Of a stretch of 9,555 bases of DNA, positions 1-6,558 are shown in pieces. Location: positions 1 through 9,555 of the forward strand of contig CAIUFU010000199.1 in NCBI GenBank assembly GCA_903898475.1, written 5' to 3'. Within the stretch, counting starts at the first letter, position 1. Each line of letters starts with the position of its first letter. The stretch comes from an uncultured Alphaproteobacteria bacterium (GTDB lineage Bacteria; Pseudomonadota; Alphaproteobacteria; Rickettsiales; UBA1997). The position numbers and the translations under genes were made by a program. The notes under the pieces were generated by a model. The model searched no databases and was not told the DNA's origin. It saw only the letters and a program-made list of their open reading frames with translations.

Positions 1-311
1 ATGTGGCCACCAAATTCATCGCCCATTCTCATGGCGAATTCTAAGTTAATTTCCTTACCGATTTGCCAATTTTTTAGCGTAGTTTTGTCGCAGGTTTCGT
101 TGGAGGCTTGAAAAGAAAAAATGATTTTTTTGCCAGCGATTTTTTTCTCAATCAAAGTCAGACAAACGCCATTGCAGGCAATAGAACAGCCGATTTCCAG
201 CTTTCTTTCAATTTTGCTTTTGTCGGTAGAAATTTTTAAGAGTAGATCTTGTGATTTGTTGCGGTTTAGAGATTCAACGTTTGCAAGGTTTGTGATGATT
301 CCCGTGAACAT
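1..311 (-). CDS. ribE: Riboflavin synthase alpha chain, N-terminal half (runs off the left edge)
   Basis: Riboflavin synthase converts two 6,7-dimethyl-8-ribityllumazines into riboflavin and a pyrimidinedione, the last step of vitamin B2 synthesis in the cytosol. The protein starts MFTGIITNLANVESL, the typical family start. It then shows the family blocks IACNGVCLTLIEKK (about residues 44-57), SNETCDKTTLKNW (about 70-82) and NLEFAMRMGDEFGGH (about 89-103). These belong to the first of the two lumazine-binding barrel repeats. Only 103 codons are inside the window, about half of the usual length of about 200, and the reading frame is open to the edge. The ATG lies four bases beyond the rpoH stop codon with no Shine-Dalgarno of its own, so translation is probably coupled to rpoH. 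The gene is named ribE or ribC depending on the species. Nothing looks broken in the visible part. Confidence 0.93.
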   Translation of the reverse strand, partial: MFTGIITNLANVESLNRNKSQDLLLKISTDKSKIERKLEIGCSIACNGVCLTLIEKKIAGKKIIFSFQASNETCDKTTLKNWQIGKEINLEFAMRMGDEFGGH

Positions 312-315
312 GAAA

Positions 316-1206
316 TTATTTTTTATTTTTTAAAACTTCTTTGCGGATTTTATTAATGGCGCTTTCTTCAATTTGTCTGATGCGTTCGCGCGATACTTTG
401 TAAATCTGGCTTAGATCTTCCAAAGTCATTGGGTTTTCAGACATTTGGCGTTTGGTCAAAATATCTTGCTCGCGCTCGTTTAAAGTGGCGAAAGCGTTTC
501 TAAAAAGAATTTCCTGACGAGATTTTTCCTGATTTTCAATGGCGATTTCTTCTTGTCTGGCGTCAGTAGATGCCATTAAATCGACCACTTCCGTAGCGTC
601 ATCTTCATCGCCCACCAAATTATTTAGCGAAGTGTCAGACTGCGACAGGCGCGAGTTCATATCGATAACTTCTTTTTCGGTGACGCCAAGTTCATTAGAA
701 ATTTGCGTCACATATTTAGGCTGCAAAGCCTTGCCATCTGTGGCGTTAAGCTTCTTTTTGATTTTGTGTAAATTAAAAAAAAGTTTTTTTTGCGCGGCAG
801 TGGTGCCGATTTTTACCAAAGACCAAGAGCGCAAAATGTAGTCTTGCATGTAAGCGCGAATCCACCACATGGCGTAGGTTGAGAAGCGAAAGCCTTTGCG
901 CGGATCGAATTTTTTTACAGCTTGCATCAAGCCAATATTACCTTCCGAAACTAGATCGATAATTGGCAATCCGTAATTTCTGAATTTTGAGGCCATTTTA
1001 GCAACCAAGCGTAAGTGGCTTTGCACTAGCATTTTCGCGGCTTCTTTGTCGCCGGTTTGGGCAAATCTTTCGCCGTATTCGAATTCTTCTTCTTTAGTTA
1101 AAATGGGAAATTTTTGGATCTGACGTAAATAATTTAGAAAGCCGCCATCTTGTGATTTGACGAGGCCAAGTTTTTTCGTAGGAAGAGAGGTGACAATGTT
1201 GCTCAT
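316..1206 (-). CDS. rpoH: RNA polymerase sigma factor RpoH (sigma-32, heat shock)
   Basis: This is a sigma-70 family group 3 factor that directs RNA polymerase to heat-shock promoters. From the chosen start it has 296 residues, the normal RpoH size. Region 2 spans about 55-135, with the core-binding block LVSEGNIGLMQAVKKFDP (85-102) and the region 2.3/2.4 stretch FRFSTYAMWWIRAYMQDYIL (107-126). The RpoH box QKKLFFNLH (139-147) separates RpoH from other sigma factors. Region 4.2 (about 239-291) holds the helix-turn-helix TLEDLSQIYKVSRERIRQIE. The frame is open 24 codons further upstream, to about 1278. The start at 1206 is preferred because AAGGAG lies five bases before that ATG and because family members begin near this point. 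The gene follows a pilin-like gene and is followed four bases later by ribE. Confidence 0.96.
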   Translation of the reverse strand: MSNIVTSLPTKKLGLVKSQDGGFLNYLRQIQKFPILTKEEEFEYGERFAQTGDKEAAKMLVQSHLRLVAKMASKFRNYGLPIIDLVSEGNIGLMQAVKKFDPRKGFRFSTYAMWWIRAYMQDYILRSWSLVKIGTTAAQKKLFFNLHKIKKKLNATDGKALQPKYVTQISNELGVTEKEVIDMNSRLSQSDTSLNNLVGDEDDATEVVDLMASTDARQEEIAIENQEKSRQEILFRNAFATLNEREQDILTKRQMSENPMTLEDLSQIYKVSRERIRQIEESAINKIRKEVLKNKK

Positions 1207-1211
1207 GCTTT

Positions 1212-1217
1212 CTCCTT
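1212..1217 (-). promoter_or_regulatory. Shine-Dalgarno of rpoH (decides the start)
   Basis: AAGGAG stands five bases before the ATG at 1206. It is one of only two clear ribosome binding sites in the window, the other being that of copB. It fixes the rpoH start and rejects the longer reading frame. A partly complementary CTCTCTT at 1243-1249 could pair with it across a loop of about 25 bases (see findings). Confidence 0.75.
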
Positions 1218-1257
1218 TTATTGATTTGATTTGTTTTTTGCGAAGAGAGGTTTGGCG

Positions 1258-1288
1258 CTTATTTAGGATCAAAGACAATATCTACAAG
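1258..1288 (-). promoter_or_regulatory. Possible heat-shock-type promoter before rpoH
   Basis: On the minus strand CTTGTA (1288-1283) is followed after 15 bases by CCTAAATAAG (1267-1258). The second element fits six of the seven fixed positions of the alphaproteobacterial heat-shock -10 consensus CyTATnTnnG, and the first resembles CTTGAA. The spacer is two to three bases shorter than the usual 17-18, so the call is weak. The upstream element overlaps the stop codon of the pilin-like gene, which would let rpoH be transcribed apart from it. Known alphaproteobacterial rpoH genes are often partly self-regulated; that this one is remains inference. Confidence 0.25.
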
Positions 1289-2139
1289 CCTGTGACAGTA
1301 ATTTTATATTTCTTCGACAGGTAATTCATCACGTCTTTGCGTTCCTGCAATTTGAGCGGGCGATTGTAAACGATAATTTCCGAGATCAAGCCGTTAAATC
1401 CGTTAGCGCCACTTTTGTCGGTGCCAACAGTTAAGCCGGTTAGTTGATTAGTTCCAGTAGAGCCGCTGCCTGCTGAAGTTGTGGCGCTGTTAATGAAGGC
1501 TTGAGATACGGTGTCGTTGAAATAAGCGGCGATGGCATAGTCAGTTCCTGCAGCTAAAGAGGTTGTGATATTTGCTGAGGCGCCGGCGTTTAATGCGATA
1601 GCGTCATTTTTAAGACCAACTGATGAAGTAGGGCTGCCGCTGGCTCCAGAATCTGCAACAACTTGTGCTGTTGAAGATAGAGTGGCTAAAGGGCGCAAAA
1701 CTAAGAAGACGGTATTTTGCAGAGAGGTGCCTTGATAGAAGCTGGCAGTTGTAAAGTTGGCACTTGAAGCGCCGCTAAATCTTATGCTAGGAGTTCCGTT
1801 AATTCCGTTAGCAATAAAGGTGGTACCACCGTCAGAGGTGAGCTCATTTTTTTTGGTGGAGCTTGCAACATTTGAGTTTGAGCCGGGGCTGATATCAAAC
1901 CATTTGGTGACAGCAGTGCCATCAGACATTTGATTGCCGTTAAAAGAATCTTTTAATGAGGCTTCATACCAAGCGGTGAGGCCATTAATCTCAAACACCA
2001 CGGCTTTGGTGGTGAAGAGTCGGGCATTGGCAACTTTCGAAGATCGAACCATGCCAGCTCCTGCCACAACACCAGAAACTAATACCCCAATAATTATTGC
2101 CACAATTGATAGCTCTAGTAACGAATAGGCTTTTTTCAT
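1282..2139 (-). CDS. Type IV pilin-like protein with a LamG/ConA-type lectin domain
   Basis: The N-terminus MKKAYSLLELSIVAIIIGVL is a class III (type IV pilin/pseudopilin) signal. There is a short positive leader, a probable prepilin peptidase cut after Ala4 (A|YSLLE), Glu at mature position 5, and a hydrophobic helix to about residue 27. From about residue 52 to the end (285) the protein resembles LamG/concanavalin A-like domains. Its start reads LTAWYEAS...DGTAVTKWFD, the middle INGTPSIRFSG, and the end GLISEIIVYNRPLKLQERKDVMNYLSKKY, a typical closing strand and helix of that fold. The middle is rich in Ser, Thr, Ala and Gly, as in surface proteins. It is probably exported by a type IV pilus or type II secretion system and may bind glycans, but the ligand is unknown. 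It lies 25 bases after gcvPB without an obvious Shine-Dalgarno, and no other pilus gene is in the window. Confidence 0.82.
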   Translation of the reverse strand: MKKAYSLLELSIVAIIIGVLVSGVVAGAGMVRSSKVANARLFTTKAVVFEINGLTAWYEASLKDSFNGNQMSDGTAVTKWFDISPGSNSNVASSTKKNELTSDGGTTFIANGINGTPSIRFSGASSANFTTASFYQGTSLQNTVFLVLRPLATLSSTAQVVADSGASGSPTSSVGLKNDAIALNAGASANITTSLAAGTDYAIAAYFNDTVSQAFINSATTSAGSGSTGTNQLTGLTVGTDKSGANGFNGLISEIIVYNRPLKLQERKDVMNYLSKKYKITVTGL

Positions 2140-2164
2140 AATTATTGGAGTTGTGGTTTAAGTT

Positions 2165-3643
2165 CTAAGCAAACCAAGTAGTGACTGGAGTTTTTGCCGC
2201 TTTTACGTCATCCAATCTTCTTCTTGGGGTTGAAATCGGATAGTTGTGGAACTTGTCGCCGCGGCCTTCTTTGATTTCATTAGCCACGAAAATCATGGTG
2301 CCGATGAAATCATCAATAGATTCGCGAGTTTCTGTTTCGGTTGGCTCAATCAACATCGCGCCTTGAACTACAAGCGGGAAGAAGACCGTCATTGGGTGAA
2401 TGCCATATTCAACAAGGGCTTTAGCGATGTCGAGTGTGCTAAGACCTTGGGCTTTTTGGATTTTATCAGTTAGCAAACATTCATGCATACAAGTGCCCGG
2501 AAATGGCACGTGGTAATGATCTTTCAATTTTGCTAGAATGTAGTTGGCGCTTAAAACTGCATCTTCAGCAACTTTTTGTAAACCGTTAGCTCCGTGTGAA
2601 AGCATGTAAGTCAAAGCGCGAATATGCATTCCGAATTGTCCGTTAAAGCCTTTTACTTTGCCACAAGTTGATTTTGGGGCGACTAATTTGTACTCGCTGC
2701 CCTGTTTTTCAACGTGCGGAGTTGGCAAAAATTCTGCAAGTTCAGCGCGCACAGCAATTGGTCCAGAACCAGGTCCGCCGCCGCCATGCGGAGTTGAGAA
2801 AGTTTTGTGCAAGTTGAAATGCATCACGTCAACACCGATATCAGCTGGGCGAATTTTGCCGACAATTGCGTTGTAGTTAGCGCCGTCGCAATAAAAGTAA
2901 GCGCCAACTGAGTGAATTAAATCAGCGATTTCTTTAATATTTTTTTCGAATTTTCCGCAAGTGTTCGGGTTGGTAATCATGGTGCCGGCAATTGCGGTGC
3001 CGTGTTCTGCGATTAGTTTTTTGAACAAATCTAGATCGATCAAACCTTCAGAATTTGAAGGAATAACTTTAATTTCAAAGCCACACATTGCAGCGGTTGC
3101 TGGGTTGGTGCCGTGAGCTGAGTCAGGAATTAAAACGATTTTACGAGTTTTGCCTTCGCCCTTTTTTTCGTGAGCTTTTTTAATAACCAACATTCCAGCG
3201 AATTCACCTTGAGCGCCTGCGGCAGGAGCCAAAGAAACCGCGCCAAGTCCGGTCAAAGTCATCAACCAATTTTGCAAATTAAACATCAATTCAAGTGCGC
3301 CTTGAACGGTTGATTGATCTTGCAAAGGGTGAATGTCGGCAAGGCCCGGAAGGCGCGCCATTTTTTCATTCAAGCGCGGATTATGTTTCATGGTGCAAGA
3401 ACCAAGTGGGTAAAATCCGGCGTCAATTGAGTAATTTTGGTTTGACAAGCGAACGAAGTGACGAATCACAGTCGGTTCATTAACTTGTGCCAAGCCAATT
3501 GCCTCGCGGCTTTTTTGGCCGGTGCGAATTGAGAAATTTGCAACTTCAGGCAAATCAACACCACAAGCGCCAGCGCGAGATTGTTTAATCAAAAGTTCAG
3601 TTTCGTGACGTAGGCCACCGATTTCTTTTGGGATGAAAGTCAT
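2165..3643 (-). CDS. gcvPB: Glycine dehydrogenase (decarboxylating) subunit 2, GcvPB
   Basis: This is the PLP-binding half of the glycine cleavage system P protein. With GcvPA it decarboxylates glycine and passes the aminomethyl group to the lipoyl arm of GcvH. The protein has 492 residues, the usual length. Visible landmarks are GFYPLGSCTMKHNPR (76-90), the PLP-site block DSAHGTNPA (174-182), ITNPNTCG (223-230), FYCDGANYNAI (250-260) with the Asp that would face the PLP ring, and NLHKTFSTPHGGGGPG (277-292), where Lys280 should form the Schiff base. The C-terminal part, including MLIEPTETE, is also intact. The start is seven bases after the gcvPA stop, so the two subunits are almost certainly made from one transcript. 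No gcvT or gcvH is in the window. Confidence 0.97.
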   Translation of the reverse strand: MTFIPKEIGGLRHETELLIKQSRAGACGVDLPEVANFSIRTGQKSREAIGLAQVNEPTVIRHFVRLSNQNYSIDAGFYPLGSCTMKHNPRLNEKMARLPGLADIHPLQDQSTVQGALELMFNLQNWLMTLTGLGAVSLAPAAGAQGEFAGMLVIKKAHEKKGEGKTRKIVLIPDSAHGTNPATAAMCGFEIKVIPSNSEGLIDLDLFKKLIAEHGTAIAGTMITNPNTCGKFEKNIKEIADLIHSVGAYFYCDGANYNAIVGKIRPADIGVDVMHFNLHKTFSTPHGGGGPGSGPIAVRAELAEFLPTPHVEKQGSEYKLVAPKSTCGKVKGFNGQFGMHIRALTYMLSHGANGLQKVAEDAVLSANYILAKLKDHYHVPFPGTCMHECLLTDKIQKAQGLSTLDIAKALVEYGIHPMTVFFPLVVQGAMLIEPTETETRESIDDFIGTMIFVANEIKEGRGDKFHNYPISTPRRRLDDVKAAKTPVTTWFA

Positions 3644-3650
3644 GGTAATA

Positions 3651-4928
3651 TTAGTTTAAGATTTTTTCTAATTCTGAGGCCAAAGTTTCAATATCTTGCG
3701 CACTAGTTAATTCACTAGCTGCAAGGATCATTTTATTTCCTTGAGCAAATCCGCCAATGATGTTTTTAGCGAGAAGTTTTTTGTTCACCTCTAAGGCGTC
3801 TTTTGAAAGTTCGACAGTAAATTCATTGAAGAAACTGTTATTTAAAACTTTCACACCAGTCACTTTTGCTAGGCGATCAGCAAGGTCGCAGGCTTTTTTG
3901 TGATTGATTAAAGCCAGTTTTTTGAAACCGATTTCACCAAGCAAAGAAGCATGAATAGTAAAGGCAGTGGCGCACAAACCTTGGTTTGAACAAATGTTAG
4001 AAGTGGCTTTTTCGCGGCGAATATGTTGTTCGCGGGCGTTGAGCGTTAAAACGTAACCAGGTTTGCCATCAAGATCAGTAGTAGCGCCGCAGATTCTTCC
4101 AGGCATTTGACGCACGAATTCTTTTTTGCAGGCGAAAAATCCTAAAAGTGGGCCGCCAAAATTTAGACCAACTCCAAGTGAAGAAGCTTCACCAATTACG
4201 ATGTCGGCTTGCTTTGGAGCTTCTAAAAGTCCGAGTGATAAAATTTCGTTGGTAACCACAATCATTAATGCACCAGCAGCGTCGCATTTTTTTCTGACAT
4301 CGTCCAAATTGCCGATTTCGCCGTAGAAATCAGGATATTGCACAACCACAGCAGCGCAGCTTTCATCGATTTCTGAAACGAATTTAGCGTCGTTCAAATC
4401 AAGTGAAGTTTTGGCAACTTCTAAATAGTCAGGGTGAATATTTCCCAAAGTCGCAATGTTTTTGCGGCCCGATTTAATACGCAAAGCCATCAAGCAGCTT
4501 TCCGTTAAAGACGTGGCTCCGTCATACATTGAAGCATTGGCAACTTCCATCCCAGTCAAAAGTGCAATGATGCTTTGGAATTGGAAAATGACCGCCAAAG
4601 TTCCTTGCGAAATTTCTGGTTGGTAAGGGGTGTAAGAAGTTAAAAATTCAGAACGTTGAATGATGTGATCAACCGAAGCGGGAATGTGATGTTTGTAACA
4701 ACCAACTCCTAAGAAAAATGGTCCTTCGTTTGCTGCGCGATTTTTTTTCGCCAAACCAGTTAGGATATTTTCTACCTCAAGTTCGCCTTGATGATTCGGC
4801 AAATTTTCGAGAGGTTTTTTAAGTAAAAATTGCGATGGAACTGTATCGTAAAGTTGGTCAATCGTTGAGACACCAATGGCAGCAAGCATTTCTTGGCGAT
4901 CCTTCTCGGTCAAGGCTAAATAGCGCAT
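3651..4928 (-). CDS. gcvPA: Glycine dehydrogenase (decarboxylating) subunit 1, GcvPA
   Basis: This is the N-terminal half of the P protein in organisms with a split enzyme. It lacks the PLP lysine and forms the heterotetramer with GcvPB. At 425 residues it is slightly shorter than the common 440-450. Family landmarks are FFLGVGCYKHHIPASVDHII (71-90), TSYTPYQPEISQGTLAVIFQ (97-116), the block TGMEVANASMYDGATSLTE (125-143), LGVGLNFGGPLLGFFA (251-266) and REQHIRREKATSNICSNQGL (299-318). There is no frameshift or gap. No Shine-Dalgarno stands before the ATG. A good sigma70-type promoter lies about 55 bases upstream, so gcvPA is probably the first gene of its transcript, leading into gcvPB and perhaps the pilin-like gene. 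Confidence 0.97.
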   Translation of the reverse strand: MRYLALTEKDRQEMLAAIGVSTIDQLYDTVPSQFLLKKPLENLPNHQGELEVENILTGLAKKNRAANEGPFFLGVGCYKHHIPASVDHIIQRSEFLTSYTPYQPEISQGTLAVIFQFQSIIALLTGMEVANASMYDGATSLTESCLMALRIKSGRKNIATLGNIHPDYLEVAKTSLDLNDAKFVSEIDESCAAVVVQYPDFYGEIGNLDDVRKKCDAAGALMIVVTNEILSLGLLEAPKQADIVIGEASSLGVGLNFGGPLLGFFACKKEFVRQMPGRICGATTDLDGKPGYVLTLNAREQHIRREKATSNICSNQGLCATAFTIHASLLGEIGFKKLALINHKKACDLADRLAKVTGVKVLNNSFFNEFTVELSKDALEVNKKLLAKNIIGGFAQGNKMILAASELTSAQDIETLASELEKILN

Positions 4929-4981
4929 GTTGTTTGGAAATTTAAGTTTTTTTAAAAGGAGATTTTCGTGCGAGTCGCGGC

Positions 4982-5010
4982 ATTAAAAATATCCCAAAGG
5001 GATAAGTCAA
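4982..5010 (-). promoter_or_regulatory. Sigma70-type promoter of gcvPA-gcvPB
   Basis: On the minus strand TTGACT (5010-5005) and TTTAAT (4987-4982) are separated by exactly 17 bases. Each hexamer matches five of six consensus positions. Transcription would start near 4975, giving a leader of about 45-50 bases before the gcvPA ATG at 4928. This is the best promoter-like sequence in the window. It lies inside the open remainder downstream of the ankyrin gene. Confidence 0.65.
4990..5004 (-). repeat. Perfect inverted repeat within the gcvPA promoter spacer
   Basis: TATCCC and GGGATA form a perfect 6+3+6 dyad around TTT (minus strand). It fills 15 of the 17 spacer bases between the -35 and -10 elements. 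Such a position suits an operator for a DNA-binding regulator. Alternatively, as RNA from the hisA-ankyrin transcript, the hairpin followed by TTTTT could act as a weak rho-independent terminator. The sequence alone does not decide between these. Confidence 0.5.
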
Positions 5011-5289
5011 ATATTTATCTGACGAAAGGTTAAAATTAATAACGAGAAATCTGAGATCCTTTTTTGGTTCTGGAGTTGGGGTAATTGTTGGTGGCGGCAA
5101 TAAATATGTTTTTAAAAGCTCGGTTGCTTCAGATTTGAAAGAATCTGTTGGATCAAAGTCCTTAATTCTTCCGATTTTACGAGACACTCTTGATTTGATT
5201 TCTGCTTCTGCCTGCTCTGTTTCGGCGGCAGTTTGTTTTGCTCGTTCTCCACCAAATACTCCCGGAAAAAGCTGATTTACTGCATCTCT

Positions 5290-5757
5290 TTAGGCTTTAA
5301 CGAAAATTCCATTTAATTTTCCTTCGGCTTCAAGGTCGCTCATATTGCTCATTTTGAAATATTTTGAGCATTCGCTTCTAAAATTCTGAATTGCTTGCAT
5401 CCTTTGATTTTCTGGCTGTCTTTCCAGAGTTGTAGTAACAATTAAATCAACCACTCGGCCATGGCCGTTACTGGCTGCAGACATAAAAGCTGTCATGCCA
5501 TTTCGATCTGGAATGTCAGTGTCAGCGCCTCTCTCTATTAACAATCTTGCAATAGCTAAATTGCCGTGAGTGCAGGCAATCGCTAAGGGTGTTTTGAGGT
5601 CGTGAGGGCGTTTGCTATTAATTTCTGGTTCTGGTTCTAGTAGCGCAGTTACATCTTCAATGGTTCCGCTTTCGCAAGCGTTAAATAAAGCTTCAACCAC
5701 GTGAGAAGAATGTCTGTGAAGAAGTTTGCTAGCTTTTGCTGCTTCATAAAATTTCAT
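5290..5757 (-). CDS. Small ankyrin-repeat protein
   Basis: The 155-residue protein has about three ankyrin repeats. The first, degenerate, is at about 20-50 (VEALFNACESGTIEDVTALL). A good second repeat is at about 54-83 (LKTPLAIACTHGNLAIARLL, then IERGADTDIP). The third is at about 86-110 (NGMTAFMSAASNGHGRVVDL). Ankyrin repeats mediate protein binding; the partner is unknown. There is no signal peptide and no membrane segment. The C-terminal 40 residues are a polar tail without a recognisable domain. The start lies 21 bases beyond the hisA stop with no Shine-Dalgarno, so it is probably the second gene of a hisA transcript. The stop codon is followed by a long in-frame open stretch, so this may be the N-terminal piece of a longer protein. 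A role as a host-directed effector is possible but unsupported here. Confidence 0.75.
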   Translation of the reverse strand: MKFYEAAKASKLLHRHSSHVVEALFNACESGTIEDVTALLEPEPEINSKRPHDLKTPLAIACTHGNLAIARLLIERGADTDIPDRNGMTAFMSAASNGHGRVVDLIVTTTLERQPENQRMQAIQNFRSECSKYFKMSNMSDLEAEGKLNGIFVKA

Positions 5758-5778
5758 AAATTTGTTATTTTGAATTGA

Positions 5779-6495
5779 TTAAAGATTTACCAAATCGCGC
5801 GCCGCAATTTTTTTGTCGTAAATGGCGCGGCCAACAATGGCGCCAATTACGCCGCTTTTTTCTAAAGTTTTAATTTTCAAAACATCTTCCAAATTAGAAA
5901 TGCCGCCTGAGGCAATTACCGGAATTTTTAAATTTTCTGCCAAGTTTTTTGTTCCTTCAAAATCAGCGCCAGTCAAGGTTCCATCACGCGAAATATCGGT
6001 GTAAATAATTGCTTCAACGCCGCAATCTTCGAATTTTTTTGCCAATTCCAAAACGGCAATTTCAGAAGTTTCAACCCAGCCTTCAGTTGCAACAAAGCCA
6101 TTTTTAGCGTCGATTCCTACGACAATTTTTCCGGGAAATTTCTTGCAAGCTTCAATCACCAAAGCCGGATTTTTTGCAGCCACCGTGCCAAGAATAACGC
6201 GGCTTAAGCCAAGGCTTAACCATTTTTCAATCGCCGCAATTGAGCGAATTCCGCCGCCAAGTTGAGTGGGAATTTTTACACTTTTTAAAATGCTTTTCAC
6301 CGATTCTTCATTGGCTGATTCGCCAGCAATGGCGCCATCTAAATCAACAATGTGCAAAAATTTAAAACCGAGATTTTCAAATTCTTTGGCTTGCGCTGCA
6401 GGGTTGTCATTAAAGACTGTGGCCTGATTCATATCGCCTTTAAATAGGCGCACGCATTGACCATTTTTTAAATCGATCGCCGGAAAAATAATCAT
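5779..6495 (-). CDS. hisA: Phosphoribosylformimino-5-aminoimidazole carboxamide ribotide isomerase HisA
   Basis: HisA is a TIM-barrel isomerase that opens the ribose ring of ProFAR to give PRFAR, the fourth step of histidine synthesis in the cytosol. The 238 residues fit the family. The start MIIFPAIDLKNGQCVRLFKG carries catalytic Asp8. LGGGIRS (79-85) and VILGTVAAKNP (100-110) form phosphate-binding loops, and VGIDAKNG (126-133) carries the second catalytic residue, Asp129. YTDISRDGTLTG (165-176) is the HisA/HisF signature, and ASGGISNLEDV (195-205) and GAIVGRAIY (218-226) close the phosphate site. Neither hisF nor hisH is adjacent, so the usual his operon is broken up here. It is transcribed divergently from the copper genes, and the start lacks a Shine-Dalgarno. 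Confidence 0.97.
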   Translation of the reverse strand: MIIFPAIDLKNGQCVRLFKGDMNQATVFNDNPAAQAKEFENLGFKFLHIVDLDGAIAGESANEESVKSILKSVKIPTQLGGGIRSIAAIEKWLSLGLSRVILGTVAAKNPALVIEACKKFPGKIVVGIDAKNGFVATEGWVETSEIAVLELAKKFEDCGVEAIIYTDISRDGTLTGADFEGTKNLAENLKIPVIASGGISNLEDVLKIKTLEKSGVIGAIVGRAIYDKKIAARDLVNL

Positions 6496-6523
6496 TGGGA
6501 ATTTGGAAAATGAGTTGGAGAAT
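6495..6523 (+). promoter_or_regulatory. Possible promoter of the copper operon in the hisA-divergent gap
   Basis: The only non-coding stretch between the divergent operons is 6496-6558 (63 bases). TTGGGA (6495-6500) and GAGAAT (6518-6523) lie 17 bases apart, each matching four of six consensus positions. That is a modest sigma70-like promoter with a leader of about 30 bases before 6559. I see no clear minus-strand promoter for hisA here. I also see no obvious long dyad of the CueR or CopR type, so copper regulation cannot be read from the sequence. Confidence 0.3.
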
Positions 6524-6558
6524 TTTGTCTTCCTTGCAACCTAAAACACGAATCTCAA

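Larger units (their letters stand above)
4942..5289 (-). pseudogene. In-frame remainder after the stop of the ankyrin gene (115 codons)
   Basis: Directly after the TAA at 5292-5290 that ends the ankyrin protein, the same frame stays open for 115 codons to a TAA at 4944-4942. The translation begins RDAVNQLFPGVFGGERAKQ and continues with a charged Ala/Glu/Lys-rich helix-like stretch. Then come DFDPTDSFKSEATELLKTYL, a proline-threonine run PPPTITPTPEPKK and a basic tail. Either a longer ankyrin protein of about 270 residues was cut by a nonsense mutation, or the open stretch is partly chance. A GTG at 5187 could start an 81-residue protein, but no ribosome binding site supports it. The gcvPA promoter lies in its last third. 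I recognise no domain. Confidence 0.4.

Noticed and set aside
1207..1278. N-terminal extension of RpoH by 24 residues
   Set aside because: It has no ribosome site, and the stretch is basic and unlike RpoH N-termini. The ATG at 1206 has a good Shine-Dalgarno, and the upstream part is better explained as leader RNA.
2140..2164. Terminator between gcvPB and the pilin-like gene
   Set aside because: The gap is 25 bases with no stem-loop and no T-run, so read-through is likely.
4929..4981. Glycine riboswitch upstream of gcvPA
   Set aside because: The leader after the predicted transcript start is only about 50 bases, too short for a glycine aptamer, and has no matching conserved core.
4942..5187. 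Independent 81-residue gene starting at the GTG at 5187
   Set aside because: It has no ribosome site and its frame is continuous with the ankyrin gene beyond one stop codon, so it is better described as a remainder of that gene.
6201..6210. Palindrome GGCTTAAGCC with a second GGCTTAA nearby
   Set aside because: It lies inside the conserved hisA coding sequence and is short enough to be chance.
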